Counted from the stretch's first letter, positions 8,828 to 17,946 are shown. The stretch: DNA of 64,000 bases from Paratractidigestivibacter sp003150175 (GCF_964283195.1 NZ_CAXYLH010000001.1), one strand, 5' to 3'. Notes: generated from the sequence alone by a model not told the origin. Numbers and translations are program-made.

Positions 8828-11155
8828 ATGGGAGCTTCGATCAAAGACACCGCCTCGAGCGTCCGCGCGCGCAAGGCCAAGCGCGCGGGCATCCCGCTAT
8901 CCGCGGGCATGATCCTCGTCACCCTCGGCGTGGTCTACGGCGACATCGGCACGAGCCCGATGTACACCCTCAAGGCGATCATGAGCGGCAACGGCGGCCT
9001 CGCCACGATGAGCACGGACGTCGTCCTCGGCGCCCTGTCCCTCATCATCTGGACGCTGACCCTCATCACCACCGTCAAGTACGTCCTGGTGGCCATGAAG
9101 GCGGACAACCACAACGAGGGCGGCATCTTCGCGCTCTACAGCCTTGTAAAGAAGTGCGGCAAGTGGCTGATCATCCCCGCGATGGTCGGCGGCGCGGCGC
9201 TTCTTGCCGACGGCATCCTCACCCCCGCCGTCACCGTCACGACGGCCATCGAGGGCCTGCGCACGGTCGACTTCTGCTACGCCGTCATCGGCGACAACCA
9301 GAACATCGTCGTCCTCGTCACCATCGCCATCCTGTGCATCCTGTTTGCCATGCAGCGTGCGGGCACCTCGACCATCGGCAAGTTCTTCGGGCCGGTCATG
9401 ACGCTGTGGTTCCTCTTCCTGGGCGTCTCGGGCCTCGTCCACGTCATCGGCAACGTCGGCATCCTGCGCGCGCTCAACCCAATCCGAGGCATCACGTTCC
9501 TCTTTGACGGCAACCTCAACGCCGCGGGCCTCATGGTCCTGGGCAACGTGTTCCTGTGCACCACCGGCGCCGAGGCGCTCTACTCCGACATGGGTCACGT
9601 CGGCAAGTCGAACATCTACGCCTCCTGGCCCTTCGTGAAGACGTGCCTGATCATCAACTACCTCGGCCAAGGCGCCTGGATCCTCGCGAACAACGCAAAC
9701 GGCCAGCTCATGGGCGTGGCGGACCTGAACCCGTTCTACCAGATGCTCCCCGAGCAGCTGCGCGTGTTCGCCGTCATCCTTTCCGCCTTCGCTGCCATCA
9801 TCGCGTCGCAGGCGCTGATCACGGGCTCGTACTCCATCGTGTCCGAAGCCGTGCGCCTGGACCTCATGCCACACATGCGCGTCAACTACCCGTCCGAGAC
9901 CAAGGGCCAGATCTACATCCCAATGGTCAACAACATCATGTGGGTCGGCTGCATCGGCGTCGTCCTGCTGTTCCGCAGCTCAAACCACATGGAGGCCGCC
10001 TACGGCCTGGCCATCACCGTCACCATGCTGATGACCACCCTGCTACTGTTCACCTACCTCTCGAAGATTCGTCGCCAGCCGGTGGCGGCCGTGCCGTTCC
10101 TGCTGATCTTCGGCGCCATCGAGCTGATGTTCTTCTTCTCGAGCCTGACGAAGTTCTTCCACGGCGGCTACGTGACCGTGTTGCTGGCAACGGCGATCTT
10201 CATCGTCATGTACGTGTGGCGCCGCGGCACCGCCGTCGAGAGGACCCAGACGGTGTTCCTCCCCGTGGACAAGTACCTCGACCAGCTCTTTAGCCTCTGC
10301 CACGACAACGAGGTCCCCTACCTGGCCGACAACCTGGTCTTCCTGACCAACGACTCCTCGATCGACAAGCTCGACCGCGACATCCTCTACTCGATCCTGG
10401 ACAAGCAGCCCAAGCGCGCGAAGGCGTACTACTTCCTGAACGTTCAGGTCACCGACGAGCCGTTCACGCACGAGTACATCGTGAACAACTTCGACACCGA
10501 CTTCCTCTTTAAGGTGCAGCTGCGCCTCGGCTTCAAGGTGAACCAGCGCATCAACACCTACCTGTACCAGATCGTCGCGGACCTCGTGGAGAACAACCAG
10601 ATCGCTCCGCAGAACCACAAGTACTCGATCTATCGCACCCACAGCGCGGTCGGCGACTTCAAGTTCTGCCTGCTCCGCAAGGTCATCAGCCCCGAGACCG
10701 ACCTCTCGGGCGTGAACTACCGCGTGATGGAGCTCAAGTACCTGATTCGCCGAGTCTGCGGAAGCCCGGCCAAGTGGTACGGCCTGGAGAGCTCGAGCAT
10801 CCTCTTTGAGTACGTGCCCCTCTTCTCCAAGAAGAAGTCCCAGCACAAGCTCACGCGCGTCAACCTGCTCGACGCCGAGCCGAGCTCGCCTAAGCGTCTC
10901 GACCGCAGCGCGCAGGCGGCGCCCACGTCCGCCGACGACGATGAGGATATCTTCTCGGCGACCATGCGCGACAACCGCGAGAGCAACATCATCGACACCT
11001 TCAAGGACCTCGTGGGCGGCGACACCGCCAGCTTCAAGCCCCTCGTGATCGACAACGAGGAAGACGATGAGGACGAAGACGAGGAAGAGGAGCAGGAGCT
11101 CTACGGCAGCTCCGAGGCCGACGCCGACTCCCCCGTTCCCGACGAGCAGCAGTAA
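8828..11155 (+). CDS. kup: Kup-family low-affinity potassium uptake protein
   Basis: This is a proton-coupled K+ transporter in the membrane. The 775-aa protein has the family signature GVVYGDIGTSPMY near residue 37, about twelve hydrophobic helices up to residue ~470, and a soluble C-terminal domain. The last 60 residues are strongly acidic (DEDEDEEEEQE), which is unusual and is predicted to be disordered. The ATG at 8828 follows TTGGAGA; the open frame upstream contains earlier ATGs without a ribosome site. It stands alone, followed by a GC-rich hairpin. Confidence 0.95.
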   Translation: MGASIKDTASSVRARKAKRAGIPLSAGMILVTLGVVYGDIGTSPMYTLKAIMSGNGGLATMSTDVVLGALSLIIWTLTLITTVKYVLVAMKADNHNEGGIFALYSLVKKCGKWLIIPAMVGGAALLADGILTPAVTVTTAIEGLRTVDFCYAVIGDNQNIVVLVTIAILCILFAMQRAGTSTIGKFFGPVMTLWFLFLGVSGLVHVIGNVGILRALNPIRGITFLFDGNLNAAGLMVLGNVFLCTTGAEALYSDMGHVGKSNIYASWPFVKTCLIINYLGQGAWILANNANGQLMGVADLNPFYQMLPEQLRVFAVILSAFAAIIASQALITGSYSIVSEAVRLDLMPHMRVNYPSETKGQIYIPMVNNIMWVGCIGVVLLFRSSNHMEAAYGLAITVTMLMTTLLLFTYLSKIRRQPVAAVPFLLIFGAIELMFFFSSLTKFFHGGYVTVLLATAIFIVMYVWRRGTAVERTQTVFLPVDKYLDQLFSLCHDNEVPYLADNLVFLTNDSSIDKLDRDILYSILDKQPKRAKAYYFLNVQVTDEPFTHEYIVNNFDTDFLFKVQLRLGFKVNQRINTYLYQIVADLVENNQIAPQNHKYSIYRTHSAVGDFKFCLLRKVISPETDLSGVNYRVMELKYLIRRVCGSPAKWYGLESSSILFEYVPLFSKKKSQHKLTRVNLLDAEPSSPKRLDRSAQAAPTSADDDEDIFSATMRDNRESNIIDTFKDLVGGDTASFKPLVIDNEEDDEDEDEEEEQELYGSSEADADSPVPDEQQ

Positions 11156-11197
11156 GCCCCGCGTCCTGCACGCCGGGGCGCCCCATAGCAAACCTAA

Positions 11198-11232
11198 GCG
11201 CCCCGCGGCCTTCGCCGCGAGGCGCCATTTCC
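11198..11232 (+). terminator. Probable terminator of kup
   Basis: An 11-bp stem with one mismatch pairs 11198-11208 with 11215-11225, followed by CATTTCCTT. The T tract is weak. Confidence 0.5.
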
Positions 11233-11243
11233 TTACCTGCCAC

Positions 11244-11270
11244 CATCACTGGGTGACAGTCATTGCGTGT
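11244..11270 (+). repeat. Dispersed intergenic repeat, partial copy 1
   Basis: Matches the first 26 bases of a roughly 44-bp unit that begins CATCACTGGGTGACAGTCAT. Other copies are at 11285, 11353 (inverted), 12731 (inverted) and 58762. Confidence 0.85.
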
Positions 11271-11284
11271 AGGTCGCCCATCGC

Positions 11285-11328
11285 CATCACTTGGTGACAG
11301 TCATTGCGTGCAGCTTTTGGGGACACCC
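11285..11328 (+). repeat. Dispersed intergenic repeat, full copy 2
   Basis: Carries the whole unit: CATCACTTGGTGACAGTCAT, then TGCGTGCAGCTTTTGGGGAC and ACCC. It lies 15 bases after copy 1 in the same orientation. Confidence 0.85.
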
Positions 11329-11352
11329 ATCATCTAGTGACACCCATCAGCC

Positions 11353-11374
11353 GATGACTGTCACCCAGTGAGGG
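11353..11374 (-). repeat. Dispersed intergenic repeat, inverted partial copy 3
   Basis: The complement of the first 20 bases of the same unit, ending at the stop codon of the next gene. With copies 1 and 2 it could fold into a long hairpin. Confidence 0.8.
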
Positions 11375-12601
11375 TTAGGAGAGGGCGATGCCGCCGAGCC
11401 AACCGCAGCGCGGCGTCATGTACTTGCCGTAGGTCGCGACCCAGCTGGAGACGGTGTCGGTCTTGATGTAGCCGACGTTGTGGTGAACGAGGCCGTCGCC
11501 GAGGTAGACGCCGATGTGGCCGTAGATGCGGCCAGCGGTCGTGCCCGAGCTCGAGGACTCGACGGCGATGATCATGCCGGGCTTGATGTCCGAGACGGAG
11601 TTGCCGCACCACCATGCGCACATATCGCACGCGTTTCCGCCGAAGTGACCGATGCCCGCGTTGCTGAAGACGTACGTGATCCACGCCGCGCACAGGCCGC
11701 CGCCCGGAGAAGGCGTTGAGGCCGCGGCGGCCGTCACCTTAGCAAGAGGACCGTTGCCGAGCACCTGCGTGTTCGTGGTCGTCGCCCAGGACTTCTTTGA
11801 CTTCTTTGCCTCGGCGGAGATGCGCTTCGCCTCGGCGGCCGCCTCCTGCGCGGCCACGAGCTCGGAATCGTGCTGCTTCATGAGCTCCTGGACCGAATCG
11901 GAGAGACCCGACACGACGGCCGCGGCCTCGTCCTGCTTGGCCTGCGCGGCGGCGAGCTCGTCCGTCTGCTGACTCTCGAGCTGCTCGAGGGCGGCCTTCT
12001 GCTGCTCGAGGGCCGCCTTCTGCTGCTCAAGCTCGGACTTCTGCTGCTCGAGGTCGGACTTGAGCCCCTTGACCTCGTCGATCATCGCCTTGTCCTGCTC
12101 GGTAACCTTGTCGAGGTAGTAGATATTGCTCGTGAGCTCCTCGAACGAGGCCGAGCTCAGGATCAGGTCGATCGTCGACTGATTGCCCGACTTGTACGCG
12201 GCGCTCATGCGGCCGCCGAGCTTCTTTTGCTTCGCCTCGATGTTCTTCTGGGTCTGGGCGATCTCGCCTTCCTTGGTCGAGATCGCGTCCTCGGCCTCAG
12301 AAATCTGCTGGTTGAGCTCGGTGATCTGTCCTTGGGTGGTCGAGAGCTTGGCCGCCGCCTCGGAGTACTCCTCGCCGATGGCGGCGAGCTTCTGTTGCGC
12401 GGCATCGTACTGCGCCTGGGCGTCGTCGAGCTTCTGCTGCGTCTTGTCGGCCTGGGCCTTGGCATTGTCAGCCTTCTGCTGCGCGGTCTCCGCTATGACG
12501 GCGGCAGGCTTGAGCGCCGCGGCGACGCCGACGGTGAGAGCCGATCCCATGAACAGCCGAAGGGCGTCACGACGAGATAGATTGCGAGCGGGTTTGGTCA
12601 T
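11375..12601 (-). CDS. Tat-exported coiled-coil peptidoglycan hydrolase with CHAP/NlpC-P60-like domain
   Basis: The 408-aa protein starts with a twin-arginine signal (SRRDALRLFMG followed by a hydrophobic stretch to AVIAETA). Residues ~40-260 form a long Gln/Lys/Glu-rich coiled coil like PcsB/FtsEX-activated hydrolases. After a linker, residues ~295-408 hold a cysteine-peptidase domain with GGGLCAAWITYVFSNAG as nucleophile region and GHIGVYLGDGLVHHN supplying histidine. It probably cuts wall peptides at division. The ATG at 12601 follows GGGGAG. The region containing INIYYLDKVTEQ resembles the two wall proteins at 58.9-61 kb, so these are paralogues with swapped catalytic ends. CHAP versus NlpC/P60 is not settled. 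Confidence 0.85.
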   Translation of the reverse strand: MTKPARNLSRRDALRLFMGSALTVGVAAALKPAAVIAETAQQKADNAKAQADKTQQKLDDAQAQYDAAQQKLAAIGEEYSEAAAKLSTTQGQITELNQQISEAEDAISTKEGEIAQTQKNIEAKQKKLGGRMSAAYKSGNQSTIDLILSSASFEELTSNIYYLDKVTEQDKAMIDEVKGLKSDLEQQKSELEQQKAALEQQKAALEQLESQQTDELAAAQAKQDEAAAVVSGLSDSVQELMKQHDSELVAAQEAAAEAKRISAEAKKSKKSWATTTNTQVLGNGPLAKVTAAAASTPSPGGGLCAAWITYVFSNAGIGHFGGNACDMCAWWCGNSVSDIKPGMIIAVESSSSGTTAGRIYGHIGVYLGDGLVHHNVGYIKTDTVSSWVATYGKYMTPRCGWLGGIALS

Positions 12602-12730
12602 GCTGAGTCTCCCCGGGGTGTGGTTTAACTGCGTTTGAGAAGAGTTCCCTTATTCTAGCTGTCTTTATCCCCCATGACCAAATGAACACGGGGCGGGCGT
12701 GAAGGCAACGAACAAGGAGAGGATCGCTCA

Positions 12731-12774
12731 GGGTATCCCAGGAAGCTGCAGCAATGACTGTCACCCAGTGAAGG
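12731..12774 (-). repeat. Dispersed intergenic repeat, inverted full copy
   Basis: Read on the minus strand this is the same unit found at 11285 and 58762, including the terminal GGAT(A/T)CCC-like end and the AGCTTCC block. It lies in the 200-base gap between the wall hydrolase and the nucleoid protein genes. Confidence 0.8.
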
Positions 12775-12801
12775 GTGGCAGTCAATGTTGGTAGGCGGGC
12801 G

Positions 12802-13857
12802 CTATTTGTTCTCGATGTGGGCGACGTTGCCGATGGTGATGGAGATCGTGCCGTCGGCGCCGGTCGAGAAGTCCAGGTAGCCGGGCTTGTCGGCGAGGTC
12901 GGAGGGGAAGGTGATCTCAATGCCGGTGTCGGTCTTTATCTTGTGGTTCTTGGCCAGGCGGTTGGCAACGCCACGGCGGACGGGCGCCTCCTCGGGGAGC
13001 TTTGCCTCGCGGACGCGCTCCTCGAAGACCTGCTGGACGTCGGGTCGGTCCTCGAAGACCACGCGGCCGATCTCGGCGGGCGCGACGACCTCCTCGCGAT
13101 CGGCCTGCTGGGCGACCGCGGCCTTAGCGCGGCCGACCTCGACAGCGGGCGTGAGACCGTACTCCTCGGCGACGTCCTGGACGATCTCGCTCACCTCGGT
13201 GAAGACTTGCTGCGTAGAGGCAGCGGCGGTGCACTGCAGGAACTTGTCGGGCAGGATCTGAATCGTCTCGCCTCCGATAGAGCGCTCCTTGTCGTGGAAA
13301 TCGATGGCGAAGGAGTCGCAGTCCACGAGCACGTAGGTGTCGATCTTTGCCGTGGGGTTGGGCAGCGCGGTGTCCATGCGCAGGATCTCGTTCGCGCCGC
13401 CGCCGATCTCGTGGACGAAGGACTGTTTGCGGGGCAGCAGCACCACGGCGAAGAACCTCTTGCCCTCGGGGCCGTCGAACGCGGCGTCGACCTCGGCGTC
13501 GGTGGAGTTCGCGTCGACGGGGACGGCATCGGTGTCGATAAAGTCCGCGACCAGGAGGTCGACCTGCTCGAGCTCCTCCGCGCGGCGCAGCTCCTCCCAG
13601 AACCACTCCGCGATCTGGACCGAGAAGCCCTGGAACTCCGCCCCGCCCATGAGGTAATGCTCGAGCTCGCCTGCGAAGCCGGAGTCCTCTGCGAACTCGC
13701 CGTGGTTGGACTCGGCGTTGCCCACGATCTTGCGCAGGCGGCGCTGGACATAGGACTTGGTGGGACGGTTCTCGAGGTCGAGCGGGGCCTCGGAGTAGTA
13801 CTTGGAGCCCGTCTCGAAGTCGAAGACGTGCAGGATGGCTTGGCTGACCTTGAGCAT
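12802..13857 (-). CDS. NdpA/YejK-family nucleoid-associated protein
   Basis: The 351-aa protein resembles 37-kDa nucleoid-associated proteins: N-terminal KVSQAILHVFDFETGSKYYS, a central block HEIGGGANEILRMDTALPNP, and a C-terminal region rich in acidic residues ending in a beta-strand-rich segment. In Gram-negative bacteria the family binds chromosomal DNA; the role in Gram-positive bacteria is unclear. The ATG at 13857 is preceded by AAGAAGGG. The gene is monocistronic, lying downstream of the hydrogenase terminator. Confidence 0.75.
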   Translation of the reverse strand: MLKVSQAILHVFDFETGSKYYSEAPLDLENRPTKSYVQRRLRKIVGNAESNHGEFAEDSGFAGELEHYLMGGAEFQGFSVQIAEWFWEELRRAEELEQVDLLVADFIDTDAVPVDANSTDAEVDAAFDGPEGKRFFAVVLLPRKQSFVHEIGGGANEILRMDTALPNPTAKIDTYVLVDCDSFAIDFHDKERSIGGETIQILPDKFLQCTAAASTQQVFTEVSEIVQDVAEEYGLTPAVEVGRAKAAVAQQADREEVVAPAEIGRVVFEDRPDVQQVFEERVREAKLPEEAPVRRGVANRLAKNHKIKTDTGIEITFPSDLADKPGYLDFSTGADGTISITIGNVAHIENK

Positions 13858-13879
13858 TGGCGCTAACCCTTCTTTACAG

Positions 13880-13932
13880 ACACAAAAACGGGGTCGATTG
13901 TCGCATGAATCGCGCGCGGCAACCGACCCCGT
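13880..13932 (-). terminator. Terminator of the hydrogenase-like gene
   Basis: A 9-bp stem (13924-13932 with 13888-13896) is followed on the minus strand by TTTTTGTG, 19 bases past the hydrogenase stop. Confidence 0.75.
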
Positions 13933-13950
13933 CGATGTGATTTCAGACGA

Positions 13951-15552
13951 TTACTGCTGCGGGACCTGGGCGTCCATGGTCTCGGCGACCTCGTCGATCT
14001 CGCTCGCATGCTTGCCGTCGGCGTCGCGCTCGAGCGCCGGGATGAGCATGCGGTAGGAGTTCTCGTTGGCGTTCTTGCGCGGCGAGGTCTTCGCGTAGCG
14101 CTTGACCGCGGCGGCGGTCTTGTTCACCGCGGTAAGGGTGCCGGCGCCGGCGACGCAACCGCCCGGGCAGGCCATGCCCTCGAGCAGGTAGCCGTCGTAC
14201 TTGCCCTTGACGGCGTCCTTCATCAGCTTGCGGCACTCCTCGAGGCCCTCGGCGTTGGCCACCTTGACCTCGCGCTCGGGGTAGCGCTTGTGAATGGCGT
14301 TGGCCACGGCCGTCGCCACGCCGCCCGCCACGGCGAACCCGCGGCCGTCGGCGGAGGCCACGTCGAAGTCGCCTCCCTCGCCCGCGAGCTTGGTGTAGTC
14401 GATCTCTTTGGCGCTCATCATGCCCGCCATCTCCTCGAAGGTGAGGACGAAGTCGACCTCGGAGCGCACGGACTCGCGCATGGCCTCGAGCTTCTTTGCG
14501 GAGCACGGCCCGACAAAGACAATCTTGGCGTTGGGGTGCTGCTTGCGGATCAGGCGCGCGGTGAGCGTCATCGGCGTGAGGGCCATGCTAATGCAATCGG
14601 CGTTCTTGGGGAACTCCTTCTTTGCCATGACCGACCATGCCGGGCAGCAAGAAGTGCCCATGAACGGAATCTTCTCGGGCACCTCCTCGAGGAAGTCCTC
14701 GGACTCCTGGATGGTGCACAGATCGGCGCCGAGCGCGACCTCCTCCATGCCGGAGAAGCCGAGCTGCTTGAAGGCCTCGCGGAGCTTGTCGACGTTGCCC
14801 TTGCCGCCGAACTGGCCAACAAAGGCGGGCGCGACCTCGGCGATGACCTCGTCGCCGGCGTTGATGGCCATGATCACCTGGAAGATCTGGCTCTTGTCGG
14901 CGATGGCGCCGAAGGGGCAGTTGACCAGGCACTGGCCGCAGCTGACGCACTTCTCGTAGTCGATCTTTGCGTGGCCGTGCTCATCGGAGCCGATGGCGCC
15001 CATTCCGCACGCCACGGCGCAGGGCCGCTCGAAGTGGTGGATGGCGTGGTAGGGGCAGGTCTTGGCGCACAGGCCGCAGTGGACGCACTTCTCCTGGTCG
15101 ATATAGGCCTTCTTGTCCTTGAAAGTGATGGCGCCCTTGGGGCAGATCTCGCGGCAGGGGTGCGCGAGGCAACCCTGGCAGGCGTTGCTCACCTCATAGA
15201 CGTTGTCTTTGCAGGCGTTGCAGGCGAACTTGATGACGTTGATCAGCGGCGGCTGGTAGTAGGTCTCAGGGACGGAGGCGTCGATGATGCCGTCGGTCAT
15301 GCTCTGCGGCTTGTCGACGCCCTGCAGCGGCAGGCCCATGGCCAGGCGGATGCGCTCCTGCACAATGGCACGCTCGAGGAAGACGGACTCGCGGTAGGTC
15401 GCGATCTCGCCGGGGACGATCTCGTAGGGCAGGCGCTGGAGATCTCCTTCGGAGTCCTCCCCCTGCTCATAGGCGATGCGGGCGACGCCCGCGAAGACCT
15501 TTCGGCGAATCTCGGTAAGGTTGGTGTAGACACCGCGCATAGTGCCAGGCAT
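13951..15552 (-). CDS. Monomeric [FeFe]-hydrogenase-like protein with multiple 4Fe-4S clusters
   Basis: The 533-aa protein has an N-terminal extension, then cysteine-rich ferredoxin-type segments (CxxC sets near residues 107-135, 150-165 and 190-210), then an H-cluster domain. The three H-cluster motifs are present as TSCCPAW near 300, GPCSAKK near 350 and ACPGGCVAGAG near 465. The variants SCCPAW and PCSAKK fit the less-studied group B class rather than classical group A (SCCPGW, PCTAKK); this is inferred. The physiological role would be ferredoxin-linked H2 metabolism in a strict anaerobe. The start at 15552 follows GGAGAGGGG. No maturases (hydE, hydF, hydG) are nearby. An 11-bp hairpin lies just upstream of the ribosome site. 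Confidence 0.85.
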   Translation of the reverse strand: MPGTMRGVYTNLTEIRRKVFAGVARIAYEQGEDSEGDLQRLPYEIVPGEIATYRESVFLERAIVQERIRLAMGLPLQGVDKPQSMTDGIIDASVPETYYQPPLINVIKFACNACKDNVYEVSNACQGCLAHPCREICPKGAITFKDKKAYIDQEKCVHCGLCAKTCPYHAIHHFERPCAVACGMGAIGSDEHGHAKIDYEKCVSCGQCLVNCPFGAIADKSQIFQVIMAINAGDEVIAEVAPAFVGQFGGKGNVDKLREAFKQLGFSGMEEVALGADLCTIQESEDFLEEVPEKIPFMGTSCCPAWSVMAKKEFPKNADCISMALTPMTLTARLIRKQHPNAKIVFVGPCSAKKLEAMRESVRSEVDFVLTFEEMAGMMSAKEIDYTKLAGEGGDFDVASADGRGFAVAGGVATAVANAIHKRYPEREVKVANAEGLEECRKLMKDAVKGKYDGYLLEGMACPGGCVAGAGTLTAVNKTAAAVKRYAKTSPRKNANENSYRMLIPALERDADGKHASEIDEVAETMDAQVPQQ

Positions 15553-15574
15553 GTAAAACCCCTCTCCATTTGGT

Positions 15575-15600
15575 GCGGCGGGCTTCCCCAAGCCCGCCGC
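15575..15600 (-). promoter_or_regulatory. Stable hairpin in the hydrogenase leader
   Basis: Perfect 11-bp arms (15575-15585 and 15590-15600) flank a 4-base loop. It ends only about 7 bases upstream of the Shine-Dalgarno of the hydrogenase gene. There is no T run, so it is more likely a leader structure than a terminator. Confidence 0.45.
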
Positions 15601-15685
15601 AGCTGCGCTTCCATCCAGAAGGCAACGATGTATTTAGTATCGCGCATTCTGAGCGGCGCGCCGCCTCGGATTTGGAAAGGCACAG

Positions 15686-16381
15686 CTAGGCCGCGGGCTC
15701 CCAGTTCTTGCCGAGACGCTCCGGCCACTCAGTCTGCAGACTCAGGGGCTCGCCCGTCGCGGGGTGGCGGAGCTCCTCGCGAAACGCATGCAGCAACAGC
15801 CCGGACTCGCCGCGGGCGGCGTCGGGGCGCGCGCCTCCGTAGAGCTCGTCGCCGACGATCGGGAAGCCGAGGCTGGCCAGGTGCACGCGGATCTGGTGGC
15901 GCCGACCGGAAAGAAGCTCGACCGAAAGCAGGGTCCGCCCGCCCTTGAAGGCGAGCTTGCGCACGAGCGTGCTCGCGGGTTTTCCCTGCCCTTCTTTGCA
16001 GGCGCGCATCTTTTTTGCGTCATGACGGTCGCGGCCGATGGGCACGTCGATGGCCTTCTGGGCCCACGGAAAGCGGCCTGCGACGACGGCGAGGTACTCC
16101 TTGCGCATATCGCGCCCGGCCACCTCGGCGTCGAGGGCGGGCTGCGTGGCGGGATCGAGCGAGAAGAGCACGAGCCCCGTGGTCCCGACGTCGAGGCGCT
16201 GCGCCGCCTGCGGGCGCACGTCCTCACGGCCCTCCGCCGCCAGGTGCTCGGCCACGAGGTCCGTGAGCGTGAGGGCGCCTGTGCCGTCGCCGTGCACGAG
16301 CAGATCCGCCGGTTTGCTCGCCGCGAGCAGGTAATCGTCCTCGAAAACCACGGTGATTTTTTTGTAAGAAATACCGTTCAT
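15686..16381 (-). CDS. RluA-family pseudouridine synthase
   Basis: The 231-aa protein carries the catalytic motif QRLDVGTTGLVLFS (family RLDxxTSG, with the catalytic Asp) near residue 62 and the later family blocks RKEYLAVV and GRRHQIRVHLASLGFPIVGD. It isomerises uridine to pseudouridine in rRNA or tRNA; the target base cannot be told. There is no S4 domain. The ATG at 16381 was preferred over one at 16426, because GAGAGGA lies upstream of the former and the latter has no ribosome site and would nearly overlap the divergent efflux operon. Confidence 0.88.
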   Translation of the reverse strand: MNGISYKKITVVFEDDYLLAASKPADLLVHGDGTGALTLTDLVAEHLAAEGREDVRPQAAQRLDVGTTGLVLFSLDPATQPALDAEVAGRDMRKEYLAVVAGRFPWAQKAIDVPIGRDRHDAKKMRACKEGQGKPASTLVRKLAFKGGRTLLSVELLSGRRHQIRVHLASLGFPIVGDELYGGARPDAARGESGLLLHAFREELRHPATGEPLSLQTEWPERLGKNWEPAA

Positions 16382-16488
16382 GGCGTCATACCGTCCTCTC
16401 GCCGCCTGGAGCCGAGCATCAAGCATACCGCGTCGAGGACGTCAAAAGTATGCTTTCCCCATCAGTACTCGATACCGAGGAGGCCGTC

Positions 16489-17946
16489 GTGGACGACGTC
16501 AAGATACCCCGCGCAAATGAGGACTCCCCCGGCAAAGACCAGGAAACGCTGCAGGTACTGCGACCGGACGGGACCCTCAGCGAGTCCGACGAGGACGTGG
16601 AGGCGCGCCTTGCCATGGAAAGCCTCATGCGCCATCGCCGCGCACGCAGGCGCAAAAAGCTGATCGCGGGCGGCATCGTCGGCGCGATCGTGCTCGTGGG
16701 CGCCGTCGCGTGGGGAGTCTCAAAGTTCACGGGGAACGCCGGGGGCAACGATGCGCCCCAGCTCATGACCACCTTCGTCGACCAGGGCGACTTCACCGAG
16801 GCGGTCGAGGCTTCCGGTGCAGCCAAGCCCGTGACCTCCGTCGTCGTGAACCCCGAGGTCGGCGGCACCATCGAGTCCGTGAACGTCGCCGAGGGAGACA
16901 CCGTCCAAGAGGGCGACGTGCTCCTTACCGTGAAGAACGACGAGCTGGACAAGGCCATCCGCGACGCAGAGATGGGCGTGCGCAACGCAAAGCTCGGCGT
17001 CTCGCAGGCGCAGTCGACCTACGACACGACGCTCGACGCGTACAACAAGATCGACGAGATAAAGGACGAAGAGGGAAACGTCATCGAATACAAGCGCGGG
17101 GCCGAGGGCAGCGACGTCGACTCAGCCGCGTTCGCCGTCGAGTCCGCCAGAAACTCCCTCTCCGACGCCCAGGAGGCCTACAACATCGCCGTCGCGAACG
17201 CCGAGAAACGCACGGTGCGCGCGCCAAAGAGCGGCTCAGTCGTGGTCATGAACGCTCAGGTCGGCGCCTCGACCGACTCCGCCGCAAACGCCGGAGGCCT
17301 CATCCAGATCGCCGACCTTACGCAGATGACGGTCAAGGTCCAGGTCAACGAGGTCGACATCTCGAGGGTCTCGGTCGGCCAAATGGCCAAGGCCACGTTC
17401 TCGGCTTTACCCGGCGTCGAGCTCGACGCGCAGGTCACCCGCATCGCGACCGTCGCGGGCAGCGGCGAGGACTCCCACGGATACGGCGGGGGCGTCGTGA
17501 CCTACGACGTGAGCCTGCTCATTCCCCAGCCTGCCGCCGAGCTCAAGCCCGGCATGACGGCCAACGTCCAGATCATGCTGCAAAGCGTGCCCGACACCCT
17601 CATGCTGCCCTCGAGCTGCGTGGCGATGGACGAGGCGGGCGGCTCCTACGTCATGGTCGTCACCGATTACGAGACGGGCGCCGTCGAGCGCAGGTCCGTG
17701 ACCGTCAGGGCGTCCGACCAGACGACCTCGGCCATCGAGGGCGACGTCAACGAGGGCGACGAGGTCCTGCTCGACCCGTACTCGGCGCCCAACGCCGGCA
17801 TGAACGCAGACGGCGGTTCCATGGCCGTTGAGGACGGCTCGGGCTCCGTCTCGGCCGATGGCGACGCGGCCGTCGCCGAGGGCGGCGCGGAGTCCGCGGC
17901 CGACGCCGACGCCGAGCCCGTCGCCGCAACGGACGCGGCGGCGTAG
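16489..17946 (+). CDS. MacA/HlyD-type membrane fusion protein of an ABC efflux system
   Basis: The 485-aa protein has a cytoplasmic N-terminus, one membrane helix (KKLIAGGIVGAIVLVGAVAW), a biotinyl-lipoyl-like segment (GGTIESVNVAEGDTVQEGDV), a coiled-coil hairpin, the second lipoyl half (VRAPKSGSVVVMNAQVG) and a beta-barrel. The acidic Ala/Asp tail is low complexity. A GTG start at 16489 was chosen over the ATG at 16450 because GAGGAGG sits 5 bases upstream of the GTG, while the ATG has no site. The ABC ATPase starts 4 bases after the stop. Together they form an adapter-ATPase-permease operon for export of an unknown substrate, possibly a peptide or drug. Confidence 0.88.
   Translation: MDDVKIPRANEDSPGKDQETLQVLRPDGTLSESDEDVEARLAMESLMRHRRARRRKKLIAGGIVGAIVLVGAVAWGVSKFTGNAGGNDAPQLMTTFVDQGDFTEAVEASGAAKPVTSVVVNPEVGGTIESVNVAEGDTVQEGDVLLTVKNDELDKAIRDAEMGVRNAKLGVSQAQSTYDTTLDAYNKIDEIKDEEGNVIEYKRGAEGSDVDSAAFAVESARNSLSDAQEAYNIAVANAEKRTVRAPKSGSVVVMNAQVGASTDSAANAGGLIQIADLTQMTVKVQVNEVDISRVSVGQMAKATFSALPGVELDAQVTRIATVAGSGEDSHGYGGGVVTYDVSLLIPQPAAELKPGMTANVQIMLQSVPDTLMLPSSCVAMDEAGGSYVMVVTDYETGAVERRSVTVRASDQTTSAIEGDVNEGDEVLLDPYSAPNAGMNADGGSMAVEDGSGSVSADGDAAVAEGGAESAADADAEPVAATDAAA

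Noticed and set aside
16450..16488. ATG at 16450 as start of the MacA-type gene
   Set aside because: No ribosome site, while the GTG at 16489 has GAGGAGG at ideal distance.
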